Shown here: positions 8,450 to 16,896 of the stretch, in pieces | How positions within the stretch are numbered: position 1 is the first letter of the stretch | How the letters are laid out: every line of letters starts with the position of its first letter | NCBI GenBank assembly: GCA_002383325.1 | Contig: DFYJ01000127.1 | Location: 2,896 to 43,008 of the forward strand | Direction: 5' to 3' | Origin: Candidatus Aminicenantes bacterium UBA4085 | GTDB taxonomy: Bacteria > Acidobacteriota > Aminicenantia > Aminicenantales > UBA4085 | Length of the DNA: 40,113 nt | Position numbers and translations under genes: made by a program | The notes under the pieces: generated by a model | Database searches by the model: none | Told to the model about the DNA's origin: nothing | Seen by the model: only the letters and a program-made list of their open reading frames with translations

Positions 8450-9472
8450 CTACGAGGCGCGGCTGAGGACGAAGACGAAATAGCTCCCCATGAAATAGGC
8501 AGCGGCCAGGGCCAGGACCTCGACCCCCATCCGGAATTTTGAATCGCGTCCTTGACGATAAACCAACGCGGTGATGACGATTCCCGTCATCAGGATGGAA
8601 GTGAGCCCGGCCATGGCGCTGGCCGTCGAAACATCGGCCAGGAGCGGGCCGCGGCGATAGAAGAGATCGCAGACGGCCAGGATCATCATGTTGAACAAAT
8701 TGCTGCCCAGGAGGTTGCTGACGGCCATGTCCACGGCTCCGATCCGGAGGGCCGAGATCGAAACCACGGCCTCCGGCAGGCTCGTCGCGGCGGCCAAGAA
8801 AAGGCTGCCGACGAAGCTAGCGCCCCATCCCGTCGCCTTGGCCAAGGCGTCTCCCTGGATGGACAGCCAAATGCCCGCGGCGACGATGGCCAGGGCCGCC
8901 GCGGCCGTCTTCAGATAGACGATCCGCAGGGGAGCGGCCGCGTCCGTCTTCTTCGCCTCGGCTTCCCCAGCGGCTTCCCTGCTTCGCTTGTCGTAGCGAT
9001 AGATGAGTCGGATTGAAACGATATAGGCCGTTGCGATGGCCAGGCTCTCCAGCCCGACACCGAATAGGTGGATATTGCCGCCCTGCTGGTAGAACAGAAT
9101 AAGTGAGTTGACCAGGCCGATCAGCATGACGCCCACGCCGGCCGAGAGGATATGGCCCGAACGGGCGCGGGCCAGAAGCGGGCCGCCGCGGTAGAGGATG
9201 TCCAGCAGGACGATCAAGGCCAGGTTGAAGGTATTGCTGCCGAGCAGCCCGCCGGCGGCCAAGTCGGGGCTGCCGACGAACGCGGTCGAGGTGATGCCGA
9301 CGGCCAGCTCGGGGAGCGAAGTGACGGTGGACAGGAGGACGATGCCGATGAGGGCCCCGCCCAGGCCCGTCCTCACGGCAATCTCATCGCCGTAGCGGGA
9401 AAGCCGGACACCGGCGAACAGGACGATGACCGCGCCGGCAGCGAATTTGAGGAGAATTAAAAATATGTCCAT
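8450..9472 (-). CDS. Sodium/calcium exchanger family membrane protein (CaCA)
   Basis: 340 residues with about ten membrane segments arranged as two inverted halves. Each half carries the alpha-repeat: TSLPELAVGITS with GSNTFN in the first, ATSLPEAVVSIS with GSNLFNM in the second. These are the ion-binding signatures of the Ca2+/cation antiporter superfamily. A charged loop (DKRSREAAGEAEAKKTD) separates the halves. It works in the inner membrane, exchanging Na+ or H+ for Ca2+. It lies 65 nt downstream of valS on the same strand and is convergent with the methyltransferase gene. Ion specificity is not resolved. Confidence 0.92.
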   Translation of the reverse strand: MDIFLILLKFAAGAVIVLFAGVRLSRYGDEIAVRTGLGGALIGIVLLSTVTSLPELAVGITSTAFVGSPDLAAGGLLGSNTFNLALIVLLDILYRGGPLLARARSGHILSAGVGVMLIGLVNSLILFYQQGGNIHLFGVGLESLAIATAYIVSIRLIYRYDKRSREAAGEAEAKKTDAAAPLRIVYLKTAAAALAIVAAGIWLSIQGDALAKATGWGASFVGSLFLAAATSLPEAVVSISALRIGAVDMAVSNLLGSNLFNMMILAVCDLFYRRGPLLADVSTASAMAGLTSILMTGIVITALVYRQGRDSKFRMGVEVLALAAAYFMGSYFVFVLSRAS

Positions 9473-9537
9473 GTCTTCTCAACTGGCCCGGCCGGTCGGG
9501 TGGACCGCCGGAATGCCCAGGGCCTTCCGGTCTTCAT

Positions 9538-12500
9538 TCAGATCAACGCTTTCAGGCCTGCTTCGAGCGACTCGATCTGGGCCCGCATCTCGGCCAACTT
9601 GGTTATTTCCTTCTCCACCACCTCGGCCGGGGCGCGGGCAACGAACCCTTCGTTGCTTAGCTTGGCTTCCGTCTTGCGCAAGTCCTCGGCCAGCTTGGCC
9701 TTCTGGGCCTCCAGGCGGGCCTTCTCCTTGGCCGGATCGATGAGCCCTGGGACGTAGATCTCCATCCCGCTCACGATCTGGACGACGGACAGGGCCGGTC
9801 GGGCGGCGTCGGCGGCCACGGCCAGCGACTCGAGGTTGGCCATATGGATGACCAGCGTCTCCAAGCGCGCCAGCGCTTCGGTTTCGGCCCCGGCCGCCTT
9901 GATCGTCGCGGCCAGCTTCTGGGCCGGCGAGATGCCGTGCCGGGCTCGCATGTCGCGGACGGCCCGGACGACCCCTACGGCCACTGCGAAGTCGGCCTCG
10001 ACCGCCTCGTCCTCCCACATCGGCCGCGGGGAAGGCCAGGCGGCCTTGATCAGCAGCTTGGAAGGCGGAAGCGGGCTCTGCAGGCCGCGGGTAGGGCACT
10101 GGGCGTTCAACTGCTCCCACAGGACTTCGGTGATGAACGGGACGAAGGGATGGAAGAGCCGCAGGACCTGGTCAAAGGCCAGGGCCAGCACGGAGCGGGC
10201 GATCGGCGCTTGGGCCTCGTCGCGCAGGCGCGGCTTGATGATCTCCAGGTACCAGTCGCAGAGCTCGCCCCAGAAGAAGTCGCGGGCGGCGCCGACGGCG
10301 GCCGACGGGTTGTAGGCCCGCAGGGCTTCGGTGACCTGGCCGATGATCTTGGACAGGCGCGATAGGATCCAGCGGTCCTCGGGAGCCAGGGCGGCGGCCG
10401 GAACGGCCGTGAAGGCGTGTTCGCCAAGATTGCCGAACATGAAGCGGGCCGCGTTCCACAGCTTGGTGCAGAAGGACCGGCCGGTCTCGAACCGCTCCGA
10501 GATGATCTTGGCCGGTGGGATGTCCGGCATCGTCCCCAGGACGTCGAACTCCTTGCCCGACTTGGGATCGATGTAGGTGAAGATCGAGCGGCCGTGCTTG
10601 GCCGCGGCCAGATCGACCAGCTCGCCGGTGTAGGGCGAGACAGCCTGAACGGGAAGGCGGATGTCCTGCGTGCCCGTCTGCATGTCGCAAAGGACGTAGC
10701 GCATGGCATCGGTGCCGTATTTCTCGATGATGTCCTCGGGATCGATGCCGTTGCCCTTGCTCTTGCTCATCCGCTCGCCTTTGCCGTCCTGGATGTTGGC
10801 GTGGATGAAACTGTCGGTGAAGGGGACGTCGCCCAGAAGGTAAAGCCCCATGATCATCATCCGGGCCACCCACAGGGTGATGATGTCGCGGGCGGTCACC
10901 AGGCAGGATCCGGGATAGAAATAGGCCAGGGCGTCCTCCAGGCCGGCCTCGGGCGCGGCCAGCGTCCGCTGCCCGGGATCGATCTCGGCCGTCGACGGGT
11001 CGGGCCAGCCCAAGGTGCTCATCGGCCAGAGGGCCGAGCTGAACCAGGTATCGAGGACGTCGGGATCGCGGACCAGGCCGAGGGATTCCAGCTTGGCGGC
11101 GTAAGCGGCCTCGGCCGTCTCGTCGCGCAGGCAGACCAGGAGGCTGTAGGTCTGATCCGGATCCAGGCCGGATGGATGCCGGAGCGGGCGGGTTTGGCCC
11201 GCATCGTCGGAAACCCAGGCATAGATGGCCTCGGGGTCGGTTTGGAAGAGGGACGCGGTGAGCCTTTCGTAGTCCCGTCCCGCGAACGTCGCATGCCAGA
11301 TGGGGATGCGGTGGCCCCACCACAGCTGGCGGCTGATGCACCAGTCGCGCTTCTCGCCCAACCAGGCCCGGAAGGTGCCGCCGTAGCGCTCGTCGTCAGG
11401 GGCGAAGGCCAGGCGCCGTCCGCTGGGGGACTTGTAGCCGGGCAGGGAAGCATCGATGGCCGCCTGGGCCAGCCCGGGAGCCCGGAACCGCTTCTTCGTC
11501 CCGATTCCGCAGGTGATCCCGCCTGGGACATCACTCATGCGGACGAACCACTGCTTGCTCAGGTAGGGCTCGATGGGCGTCTTGGACCGGTCGGAATGGC
11601 CGATCTCGATCTCGCGGTCCTCCACGGATTCGAGCAGCTCCTTGGCCTTGAGATCATGCACGACATGTTTGCGGGCCTCGAAGCGGTCCTGCCCGGCGTA
11701 GGGGCCGCCGGCCTCGTTGATCGTCCCGTTGGGATTGAGGATATTGACGATCCCCATGTCCGCTTGGTGGCGCTCCCAAACCGCGTAGTCGTTGGGATCG
11801 TGGGCCGGCGTGATCTTGACGCAGCCCGTGCCTAGGGCCGGATCGGCCCACCCGTCCAGGATGAGCGGGATGGGGCGGTCGACAAGCGGCAGGAGCACGC
11901 GCCGCCCGTCGGCGGCCATATCCCGCAGCCGCAGCAGGTGCGGCAGGACTTCGGTCCGCCGCGCCTCGATCGCCTCCAAGGCCTTTTCCATGTCGGTCCG
12001 GTCTTTCTTGGAGGCGCCGCCGAGGCGGATTTGCAGATCGGCCGCCTGCCGATCCAATTCGCCGGCCGGGTCGGGATGGACGGCCACGGCCGTGTCGCCG
12101 AGCATAGTCTCGGGCCGGGTGGTGGCCACGACGACGTGGATGGGCTCGCCGGGCTTGGCCTCGAGGATGGGGTACTTGATGTGCCAGAAATGGCCTTGGA
12201 CTTTCTCGTAGACGATCTCGTCGTCGGAGACCGCCGTCTCGAGCTGGCAGTCCCAGTTGACCAGCCGATTGCCGCGGTAGATGAGGCCGTCCCGGAAGAG
12301 CCGGAAGAAGGCCTCCCGCACGGCCCGGGCGCAAACCGCGTCCATGGTGAAGCGCTGGCGGCCCCAGTCGCAGGAGCAGCCCATGGCCTGCTGCTGGCGG
12401 ATGATCCGCTGCTGATACTCGTCCTTCCAGGCCCAAATGCGGGCCACCAGGCCCTCCCGGCCGAGATCGTGGCGGGTCTTGCCCTCCAGCTCGAAGAGGC

Positions 12501-12789
12501 GCTTCTCGACCACCGCCTGGGTGGCGATGCCGGCGTGGTCGGTGCCCGGCATCCAGAGGGCGTTCTCGCCCATCATCCGGTGCCAGCGGATGAGCAGGTC
12601 CTGCATGACGTTGTCCATGGCGTGACCCATGTGCAGGGCCCCGGTGACGTTGGGCAGGGGCATCATGATGACGTAGCGGCCGGCTCGTCCGTCGGGGACC
12701 GCGGCGAAGGCGTCGGCCGCCGTCCAGCGTTCGTAGGTTTTCTTCTCGTAGAGCCCGGGCTCGTACAGCTTGGGAAATTCCTCGGCCAT
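9538..12789 (-). CDS. valS: Valine--tRNA ligase
   Basis: 1083 residues. It charges tRNA-Val with valine in the cytoplasm. Class I signatures are present: HMGH at 53-56 (HIGH motif) and RMSKSKGN (KMSKS loop). The segments WCISRQLWWGHRIPIW, ATTRPETMLGDTAVAVHP of the CP1 editing domain and DVLDTWFSSALWP are typical of ValRS. The C-terminus ends in the ValRS coiled-coil arm (KARLEAQKAKLAEDLRKTEAKL). At 1083 residues it is longer than the usual 880-950, with extra sequence in the editing region and near the KMSKS loop. It lies downstream of the LolA-like gene with a 174-nt gap, so it probably has its own promoter, although no clear one is visible. Confidence 0.97.
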   Translation of the reverse strand: MAEEFPKLYEPGLYEKKTYERWTAADAFAAVPDGRAGRYVIMMPLPNVTGALHMGHAMDNVMQDLLIRWHRMMGENALWMPGTDHAGIATQAVVEKRLFELEGKTRHDLGREGLVARIWAWKDEYQQRIIRQQQAMGCSCDWGRQRFTMDAVCARAVREAFFRLFRDGLIYRGNRLVNWDCQLETAVSDDEIVYEKVQGHFWHIKYPILEAKPGEPIHVVVATTRPETMLGDTAVAVHPDPAGELDRQAADLQIRLGGASKKDRTDMEKALEAIEARRTEVLPHLLRLRDMAADGRRVLLPLVDRPIPLILDGWADPALGTGCVKITPAHDPNDYAVWERHQADMGIVNILNPNGTINEAGGPYAGQDRFEARKHVVHDLKAKELLESVEDREIEIGHSDRSKTPIEPYLSKQWFVRMSDVPGGITCGIGTKKRFRAPGLAQAAIDASLPGYKSPSGRRLAFAPDDERYGGTFRAWLGEKRDWCISRQLWWGHRIPIWHATFAGRDYERLTASLFQTDPEAIYAWVSDDAGQTRPLRHPSGLDPDQTYSLLVCLRDETAEAAYAAKLESLGLVRDPDVLDTWFSSALWPMSTLGWPDPSTAEIDPGQRTLAAPEAGLEDALAYFYPGSCLVTARDIITLWVARMMIMGLYLLGDVPFTDSFIHANIQDGKGERMSKSKGNGIDPEDIIEKYGTDAMRYVLCDMQTGTQDIRLPVQAVSPYTGELVDLAAAKHGRSIFTYIDPKSGKEFDVLGTMPDIPPAKIISERFETGRSFCTKLWNAARFMFGNLGEHAFTAVPAAALAPEDRWILSRLSKIIGQVTEALRAYNPSAAVGAARDFFWGELCDWYLEIIKPRLRDEAQAPIARSVLALAFDQVLRLFHPFVPFITEVLWEQLNAQCPTRGLQSPLPPSKLLIKAAWPSPRPMWEDEAVEADFAVAVGVVRAVRDMRARHGISPAQKLAATIKAAGAETEALARLETLVIHMANLESLAVAADAARPALSVVQIVSGMEIYVPGLIDPAKEKARLEAQKAKLAEDLRKTEAKLSNEGFVARAPAEVVEKEITKLAEMRAQIESLEAGLKALI

Positions 12790-12963
12790 GGGTGCGTCCT
12801 TAAAGGGCTAAGTAGGCCAATACTTGTACCATAGCCCCCTCGCGGCGACAAGCCGACGAGTCCCTCGCAAATCCCGCGCGGCGGGCGCCGCCCGGCCGAA
12901 TATTAGAACGCGGCTGAGGTTTTCCCCCTCCTCGAAAGCGGGGGGCTGCAACGACGGGCGGAT

Positions 12964-13731
12964 TTATTTCCGCAACGATGCTTTGGAGAAGACCGACTCC
13001 GGGATAACCGGGTCGAGCTCGATGGAGACGATGACCATCTCGGTGCCTGCGCCGGGCTTGAGGGCATCGCGGAAGACAGCCCGGTCCTGGATCCAGCGGC
13101 CGCCCTTATTGACGACGCTCTTGACCTCCAGGGTCTTGAGCATCTTGCCGCTCTTGGCGAAGCGCTCTTCCTTGAGGACCACGTAGCGCTCCTTGTCCAC
13201 CCAGGCCTTGCGCACGGGGTAGGCCATGTCTCCGGCCTTGGCGGTCATCTCCAACACCCAGCACGGCCGCCCCTCCCAGACCTCCTCGCCCGCGATCCTG
13301 GCCTCGTAGGCCTGGCGCAGCTTGCGGTCCTCCATCATGTCCTCGTAAGACAGGTCCGAGCCCATGACCGACTGGCGGAGCATGTGGCCCGAGATGGCGA
13401 TGGTCCGGTCGGCGTCCGGCGCGTAGGTCCAGAGCTGGTCGCCCAGCTTGAGCATCTTGACCCCCCGCTCGCGCGGCGGGTCGAGGTACTCCGTGAAGGC
13501 TTTTTCCTCGCCTTGGATCCAGGACTTGGACTTGACCGTCCGGCTGTCGCGCCGCCCCCGGATGGTCATCTCGGAGATGATGATCTTGGTCCCGGGCACG
13601 GCGTTGTGGTCGACCCGATCGAGGATCGTCTCGGCCGAGAGCGACGGGGCCTGGACCGCCGTCGCGAACGAAGCGGCGGCGGTCAGAGAGAGAATGATCG
13701 CGAGCGTGATCGCGGGGATGGGCTTTCTCAT
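12964..13731 (-). CDS. LolA-like outer-membrane lipoprotein-sorting protein
   Basis: 255 residues from the ATG at 13731, which overlaps the upstream permease stop as ATGA. A Sec signal peptide (MRKPIPAITLAIILSLTAAASFA) is followed by the LolA-like half-barrel pattern: EMTIRGRRDSRTVKSKSWIQ, ERGVKMLKLGDQLWTYAPD and GRPCWVLEMTAK. Proteins of this fold (PF17131-type) carry lipids or lipoproteins across the periplasm. As the last gene of an operon with an outer-membrane protein and an FtsX-type ABC exporter, it is probably the periplasmic shuttle of that system. The cargo is not known. Confidence 0.85.
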   Translation of the reverse strand: MRKPIPAITLAIILSLTAAASFATAVQAPSLSAETILDRVDHNAVPGTKIIISEMTIRGRRDSRTVKSKSWIQGEEKAFTEYLDPPRERGVKMLKLGDQLWTYAPDADRTIAISGHMLRQSVMGSDLSYEDMMEDRKLRQAYEARIAGEEVWEGRPCWVLEMTAKAGDMAYPVRKAWVDKERYVVLKEERFAKSGKMLKTLEVKSVVNKGGRWIQDRAVFRDALKPGAGTEMVIVSIELDPVIPESVFSKASLRK

Positions 13732-15002
13732 GTCTCCAGCTCCTTGAACAGCGTGGCTGTCCGCCGCTTGTAGATGGCCCGTCCGGCGATGGCCGTCCCG
13801 ACCAGCGAGGCCAGGAGGCCCGGGATGAAGCCGATGACGAAGGCAAACGGCGTGACCTTGGCCCGCAGGACGGGATCCATCAGGAAGCTCATGTTCTTCA
13901 TGAAGCTGCTGACGTCGATGCCGTAGGCCTGGAGATAGAAGGCGAGGGCCAGGCCGAGCAGGGACCCGATGAGCGAGCCGATCAGGCCGATGATGACCGC
14001 TTCGCCCAGCAGGGCGCGGTAGACGGCGCCTTTGCTCTCGCCCAGGGCCAGGCGCAGGCCGAACTCGCCGTGGCGGCGGAGAGTCCCGATCAGGCCGGCG
14101 TTCCACTGGACCAGCGACATGGCCAGCAGGAAGACCATGACCAGGATGCCCGTGAAGAGCCCGGCCTTCTCGATCATGATGTCCAGGCCGGGCTGGGCGG
14201 CCAAGGTCTGCATCACCGGCCGGAAGGGATCGGCGGGGTCGGCGGCCGCGGCGTTGAAGGCCTCGGTCAGGGCTTTGGCCCGCTCGTGGACGTAGACCCC
14301 GTCGCGGAAGAGGCCCAGGACTTCCCCGGCCGCGTCCTCCATGTCCAGGGCCCGGCGGATGTCGCCCAGGTCGGCGATCAGGCCCATCCGGTCCATGGCC
14401 TGGATGCCGAAGCGGATTGTCCCGGCCACGTTCAGATTGGCCATGCTCATGGCCCCGCTCATGCCCGACCCGACCAGAGTCACCCGGTCCCCGGGCTCCA
14501 ATCCCAGCCGACGGGCCATCTCGTCGCCGAGGAGGACCTCGCCGGCTTGCCGCGGCAGGCGCCCCCGGACCAGAATCTTCTCCAGGTTGAGCAGTCCCGG
14601 CTCGAGGCTGCCGGGCGTCAGCAGGTCGACGGCCATGCCCGAGGCGGGGGTTTGGCTCTTGGTCTCGCCGGCTGCGTCGGGCACGTCCAGCAGGCCGCCG
14701 AACTGGATGCGGGCTACCCAGTCCATGTCCGGGGCCAGGACGCGCAGCTTAGCCGTCAGGTCATCGATCCCGGTCAGGGCCGCGTCGTTGGGGACCTGGT
14801 CGGCCTCGGCCGCGTAAGCCGCGGTCATGACCCGGACATGGCCGAAGCGCAGGTTGGCGCTGGAGCGGACGACGTTGACCTCAGCCCCCCGAATGTAGCA
14901 ATAGAAGGCCACCGTCAGGAAGGCCCCGGCTGTGACAATGAGGATGGGGAAGAAGCTGCGGGAGCGGTCGCGCAGGACGCCCTTGACCAGGAAGCGGATC
15001 AT
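13728..15002 (-). CDS. FtsX-type ABC transporter permease (first copy)
   Basis: 424 residues. It has an N-terminal membrane segment (FFPILIVTAGAFLTVAFYCYI), a large periplasmic MacB-like domain (about 45-270), and three C-terminal membrane segments with WNAGLIGTLRRHGEFGLRLALGESKG. This is the MacB/LolC/LolE topology. Four-base ATGA overlaps link it to the upstream permease and to the downstream LolA-like gene, so translation is coupled. Together with the second permease it should form a LolCDE-like heterodimer with the ATPase at 16171-16884. It works in the inner membrane, extracting a lipidic substrate towards the periplasm. The family is clear; the substrate is inferred. Confidence 0.87.
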   Translation of the reverse strand: MIRFLVKGVLRDRSRSFFPILIVTAGAFLTVAFYCYIRGAEVNVVRSSANLRFGHVRVMTAAYAAEADQVPNDAALTGIDDLTAKLRVLAPDMDWVARIQFGGLLDVPDAAGETKSQTPASGMAVDLLTPGSLEPGLLNLEKILVRGRLPRQAGEVLLGDEMARRLGLEPGDRVTLVGSGMSGAMSMANLNVAGTIRFGIQAMDRMGLIADLGDIRRALDMEDAAGEVLGLFRDGVYVHERAKALTEAFNAAAADPADPFRPVMQTLAAQPGLDIMIEKAGLFTGILVMVFLLAMSLVQWNAGLIGTLRRHGEFGLRLALGESKGAVYRALLGEAVIIGLIGSLIGSLLGLALAFYLQAYGIDVSSFMKNMSFLMDPVLRAKVTPFAFVIGFIPGLLASLVGTAIAGRAIYKRRTATLFKELET

Positions 15003-16174
15003 GATGTCCTCCCGCGCAGGGCGTCGGTCGGCTTCAGGCGGCTGATCTTGCGGGCCGGCAGGTAGCTGACGATGAGGGTGACCGCGAAGACGAGCAAGGT
15101 CGTGCTCAGGACCAGCCCGGCCCCATAGACGGGGAAGAGCCCCTTGTCGAGGGCCATGCCGAAGCTGTCCGCCTGCTCCCCGGTGAAGGTCATGCCGTGC
15201 TTGGCGAAGTAGGACAGCAGGGGAATGCCCCAGAGGGCCGCCACCAGGGCGGCGAAGACGCCGTTCAGCCCGCCCTCGAAGGTGAACAGGGCTACGGCCC
15301 GCTGGCGGGTGACGCCCATGGCCATCATTGTCCCGATCTCCTTGCGTCGCCTCCAGATCGACAGCAGCTGGGTGTCGAAGACAGCCAGCATGGCCAGGAA
15401 CATCAGGATGACGTAGACGATCGAGCCGCCGATCTTTTTGGCCCCGATCAGGTCCCTGACATCCTTAAGCAGGACGTCGATGCTCATGAAGTCCCAGCCG
15501 GCGGCAGCCCCGGCCGGGGGGACATCCTTGGCCAGGGAAACCATGGTGGCCTGCCCGGGCGTCCCGGCCATCTCGCGCAGGGTTTCCAGGGGCATCCAAA
15601 TCTGCCCCTCGTCGATCGATTGGACGCCCGTCTGCATGACCTCGACGATGGTCAGGTCGCGGGCGTCGTAGACGCCGCGGGCGTCGCGCCAGCGAGCCGT
15701 CACCGTGTCGCCCTTGGCCAGCCCGGCCGCTTTGGCCATGCGGCTCCCGATCAGGGCGGGCAGGGCCGCGCCGGTCCCCGCCAGCGCCGCCGAGGGGATC
15801 CCCAGCGCCTTTTGGCCGGGGTCGATCCCCTTCAACACGACCGAGCGGATGCGGCCCCCGGGATAGATGGTGGCGGGCACGTACAGCAGGGCCGCCGCCC
15901 GGCCGGCCTCGACCTGCGCCGCCAGACCCGTCGGAACCGCGGCATGGGCGTCCTGCAGGGTGAACGGATCGAAGGGGTCGAAGCCCGCGACCCAGTACTG
16001 CCCGCCCCCATACTCGGTCTCGACCATCAGCCGCGAGACGTCGGTGTCCCAGCCCTCGTACAGGCCCTGGGCGCCGATGATGGTCACGAAGGCCATCGAC
16101 AGGACGGCGGCGTTGAGCCAGGTCCGGACCCCGGCCCTCAGCATGTTGCGCAAGGCCAGCTTGGGGATGATCAT
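14999..16174 (-). CDS. FtsX-type ABC transporter permease (second copy)
   Basis: 391 residues. It starts MIIPKLALRNMLRAGVRTWLN, the typical cytoplasmic lead-in of LolC/E permeases. A first membrane helix, a periplasmic domain with VVLKGIDPGQK, and a C-terminal FtsX region (LSIWRRRKEIGTMMAMG, with YLPARKISRLKPTDALRG at the end) follow. The closing PTDALRG is a hallmark of the family. The start overlaps the ATPase stop and the end overlaps the next permease start, both as ATGA. It is a paralogue of the permease at 13728-15002, not a duplicate. Confidence 0.88.
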   Translation of the reverse strand: MIIPKLALRNMLRAGVRTWLNAAVLSMAFVTIIGAQGLYEGWDTDVSRLMVETEYGGGQYWVAGFDPFDPFTLQDAHAAVPTGLAAQVEAGRAAALLYVPATIYPGGRIRSVVLKGIDPGQKALGIPSAALAGTGAALPALIGSRMAKAAGLAKGDTVTARWRDARGVYDARDLTIVEVMQTGVQSIDEGQIWMPLETLREMAGTPGQATMVSLAKDVPPAGAAAGWDFMSIDVLLKDVRDLIGAKKIGGSIVYVILMFLAMLAVFDTQLLSIWRRRKEIGTMMAMGVTRQRAVALFTFEGGLNGVFAALVAALWGIPLLSYFAKHGMTFTGEQADSFGMALDKGLFPVYGAGLVLSTTLLVFAVTLIVSYLPARKISRLKPTDALRGRTS

Positions 16175-16884
16175 GGCCGCCTCTCCGCCGCCGGGCCCGG
16201 CTCGTCCTTGGCTACCCGGCCGTCGATCAGAGTGATCTTGCGCCGCAGGTGCAAGATGACCTTGTCGTCGTGGGTGGAGAAGAGGAAGGTCGTGCCCAGG
16301 TCGCGGTTGATGGCGGCCATGGTATCCAGAATGCGGTGGGAGTTCTCGGCATCCAGGTTGGCCGTGGGCTCATCGGCCAGGACCAGGGCCGGCTTCTTGA
16401 CCACGGCCCGGGCGATGGCCACCCGTTGGCACTGGCCGCCGGACAGCTGGGCCGGCCTGGAGCGGGCCCGGTCGTCGATGTGGACCCACTTCAGCGCCTC
16501 TCCGACGGCCCGGCGGCGTTCGGAAGCGCCCAGGCCCAGCAGGAGCAAGGGGAACTCGACGTTCTCGTAGACGGTGTAGACCGGCAGCAGGTTGAAGGTC
16601 TGGAAGATGAACCCGATGTGGCGGTTGCGCAGCTCGGCCGCCTTGCGGTGGCTGAGGGTCTCGATCTTCTCGCCCAGCACCTCGACGCTCCCGCTCGTGG
16701 GGACGTCCAGCGAGCCCAGGATGTTGAGCAGGGTCGTCTTGCCCGAGCCGCTCGGCCCAACCAGGCCGGCGAACTCGCCTTTGGCGAAGGCCAGGTTGAC
16801 CTTGTCGAGGGCCGTGATCGACTGCCCGCCCATGGGATAGACCTTGGTCAGGTCCGTGGTGAACATCAGCTTGCCGTTGTCCAT
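16171..16884 (-). CDS. ABC transporter ATP-binding protein (LolD/MacB type)
   Basis: 237 residues. Walker A GPSGSGKTT lies at 43-51, the Q-loop Gln at 95, signature LSGGQ at 147-151, Walker B ALVLADE at 166-172, and an H-loop in STHDD. The sequence is of the LolD/MacB/FtsE exporter class. After the signature, the usual second Gln is replaced by Cys (LSGGQCQRVAIARA), which is unusual but not at a catalytic position. It energises the two FtsX-type permeases encoded directly downstream and coupled by 4-nt overlaps. The outer-membrane protein gene ends 12 nt upstream. Confidence 0.93.
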   Translation of the reverse strand: MDNGKLMFTTDLTKVYPMGGQSITALDKVNLAFAKGEFAGLVGPSGSGKTTLLNILGSLDVPTSGSVEVLGEKIETLSHRKAAELRNRHIGFIFQTFNLLPVYTVYENVEFPLLLLGLGASERRRAVGEALKWVHIDDRARSRPAQLSGGQCQRVAIARAVVKKPALVLADEPTANLDAENSHRILDTMAAINRDLGTTFLFSTHDDKVILHLRRKITLIDGRVAKDEPGPAAERRP

Positions 16885-16896
16885 ATCTTCCTCGCG

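Noticed and set aside
10417..11835. A 472-codon open frame opposite valS
   Set aside because: It lies wholly inside a confident valyl-tRNA synthetase and has no family motif; typical antisense shadow.
12905..12960. C5/G5 inverted pair after the LolA-like gene as a terminator
   Set aside because: It lacks a U-tract on the transcribed strand and has a long loop; not convincing.
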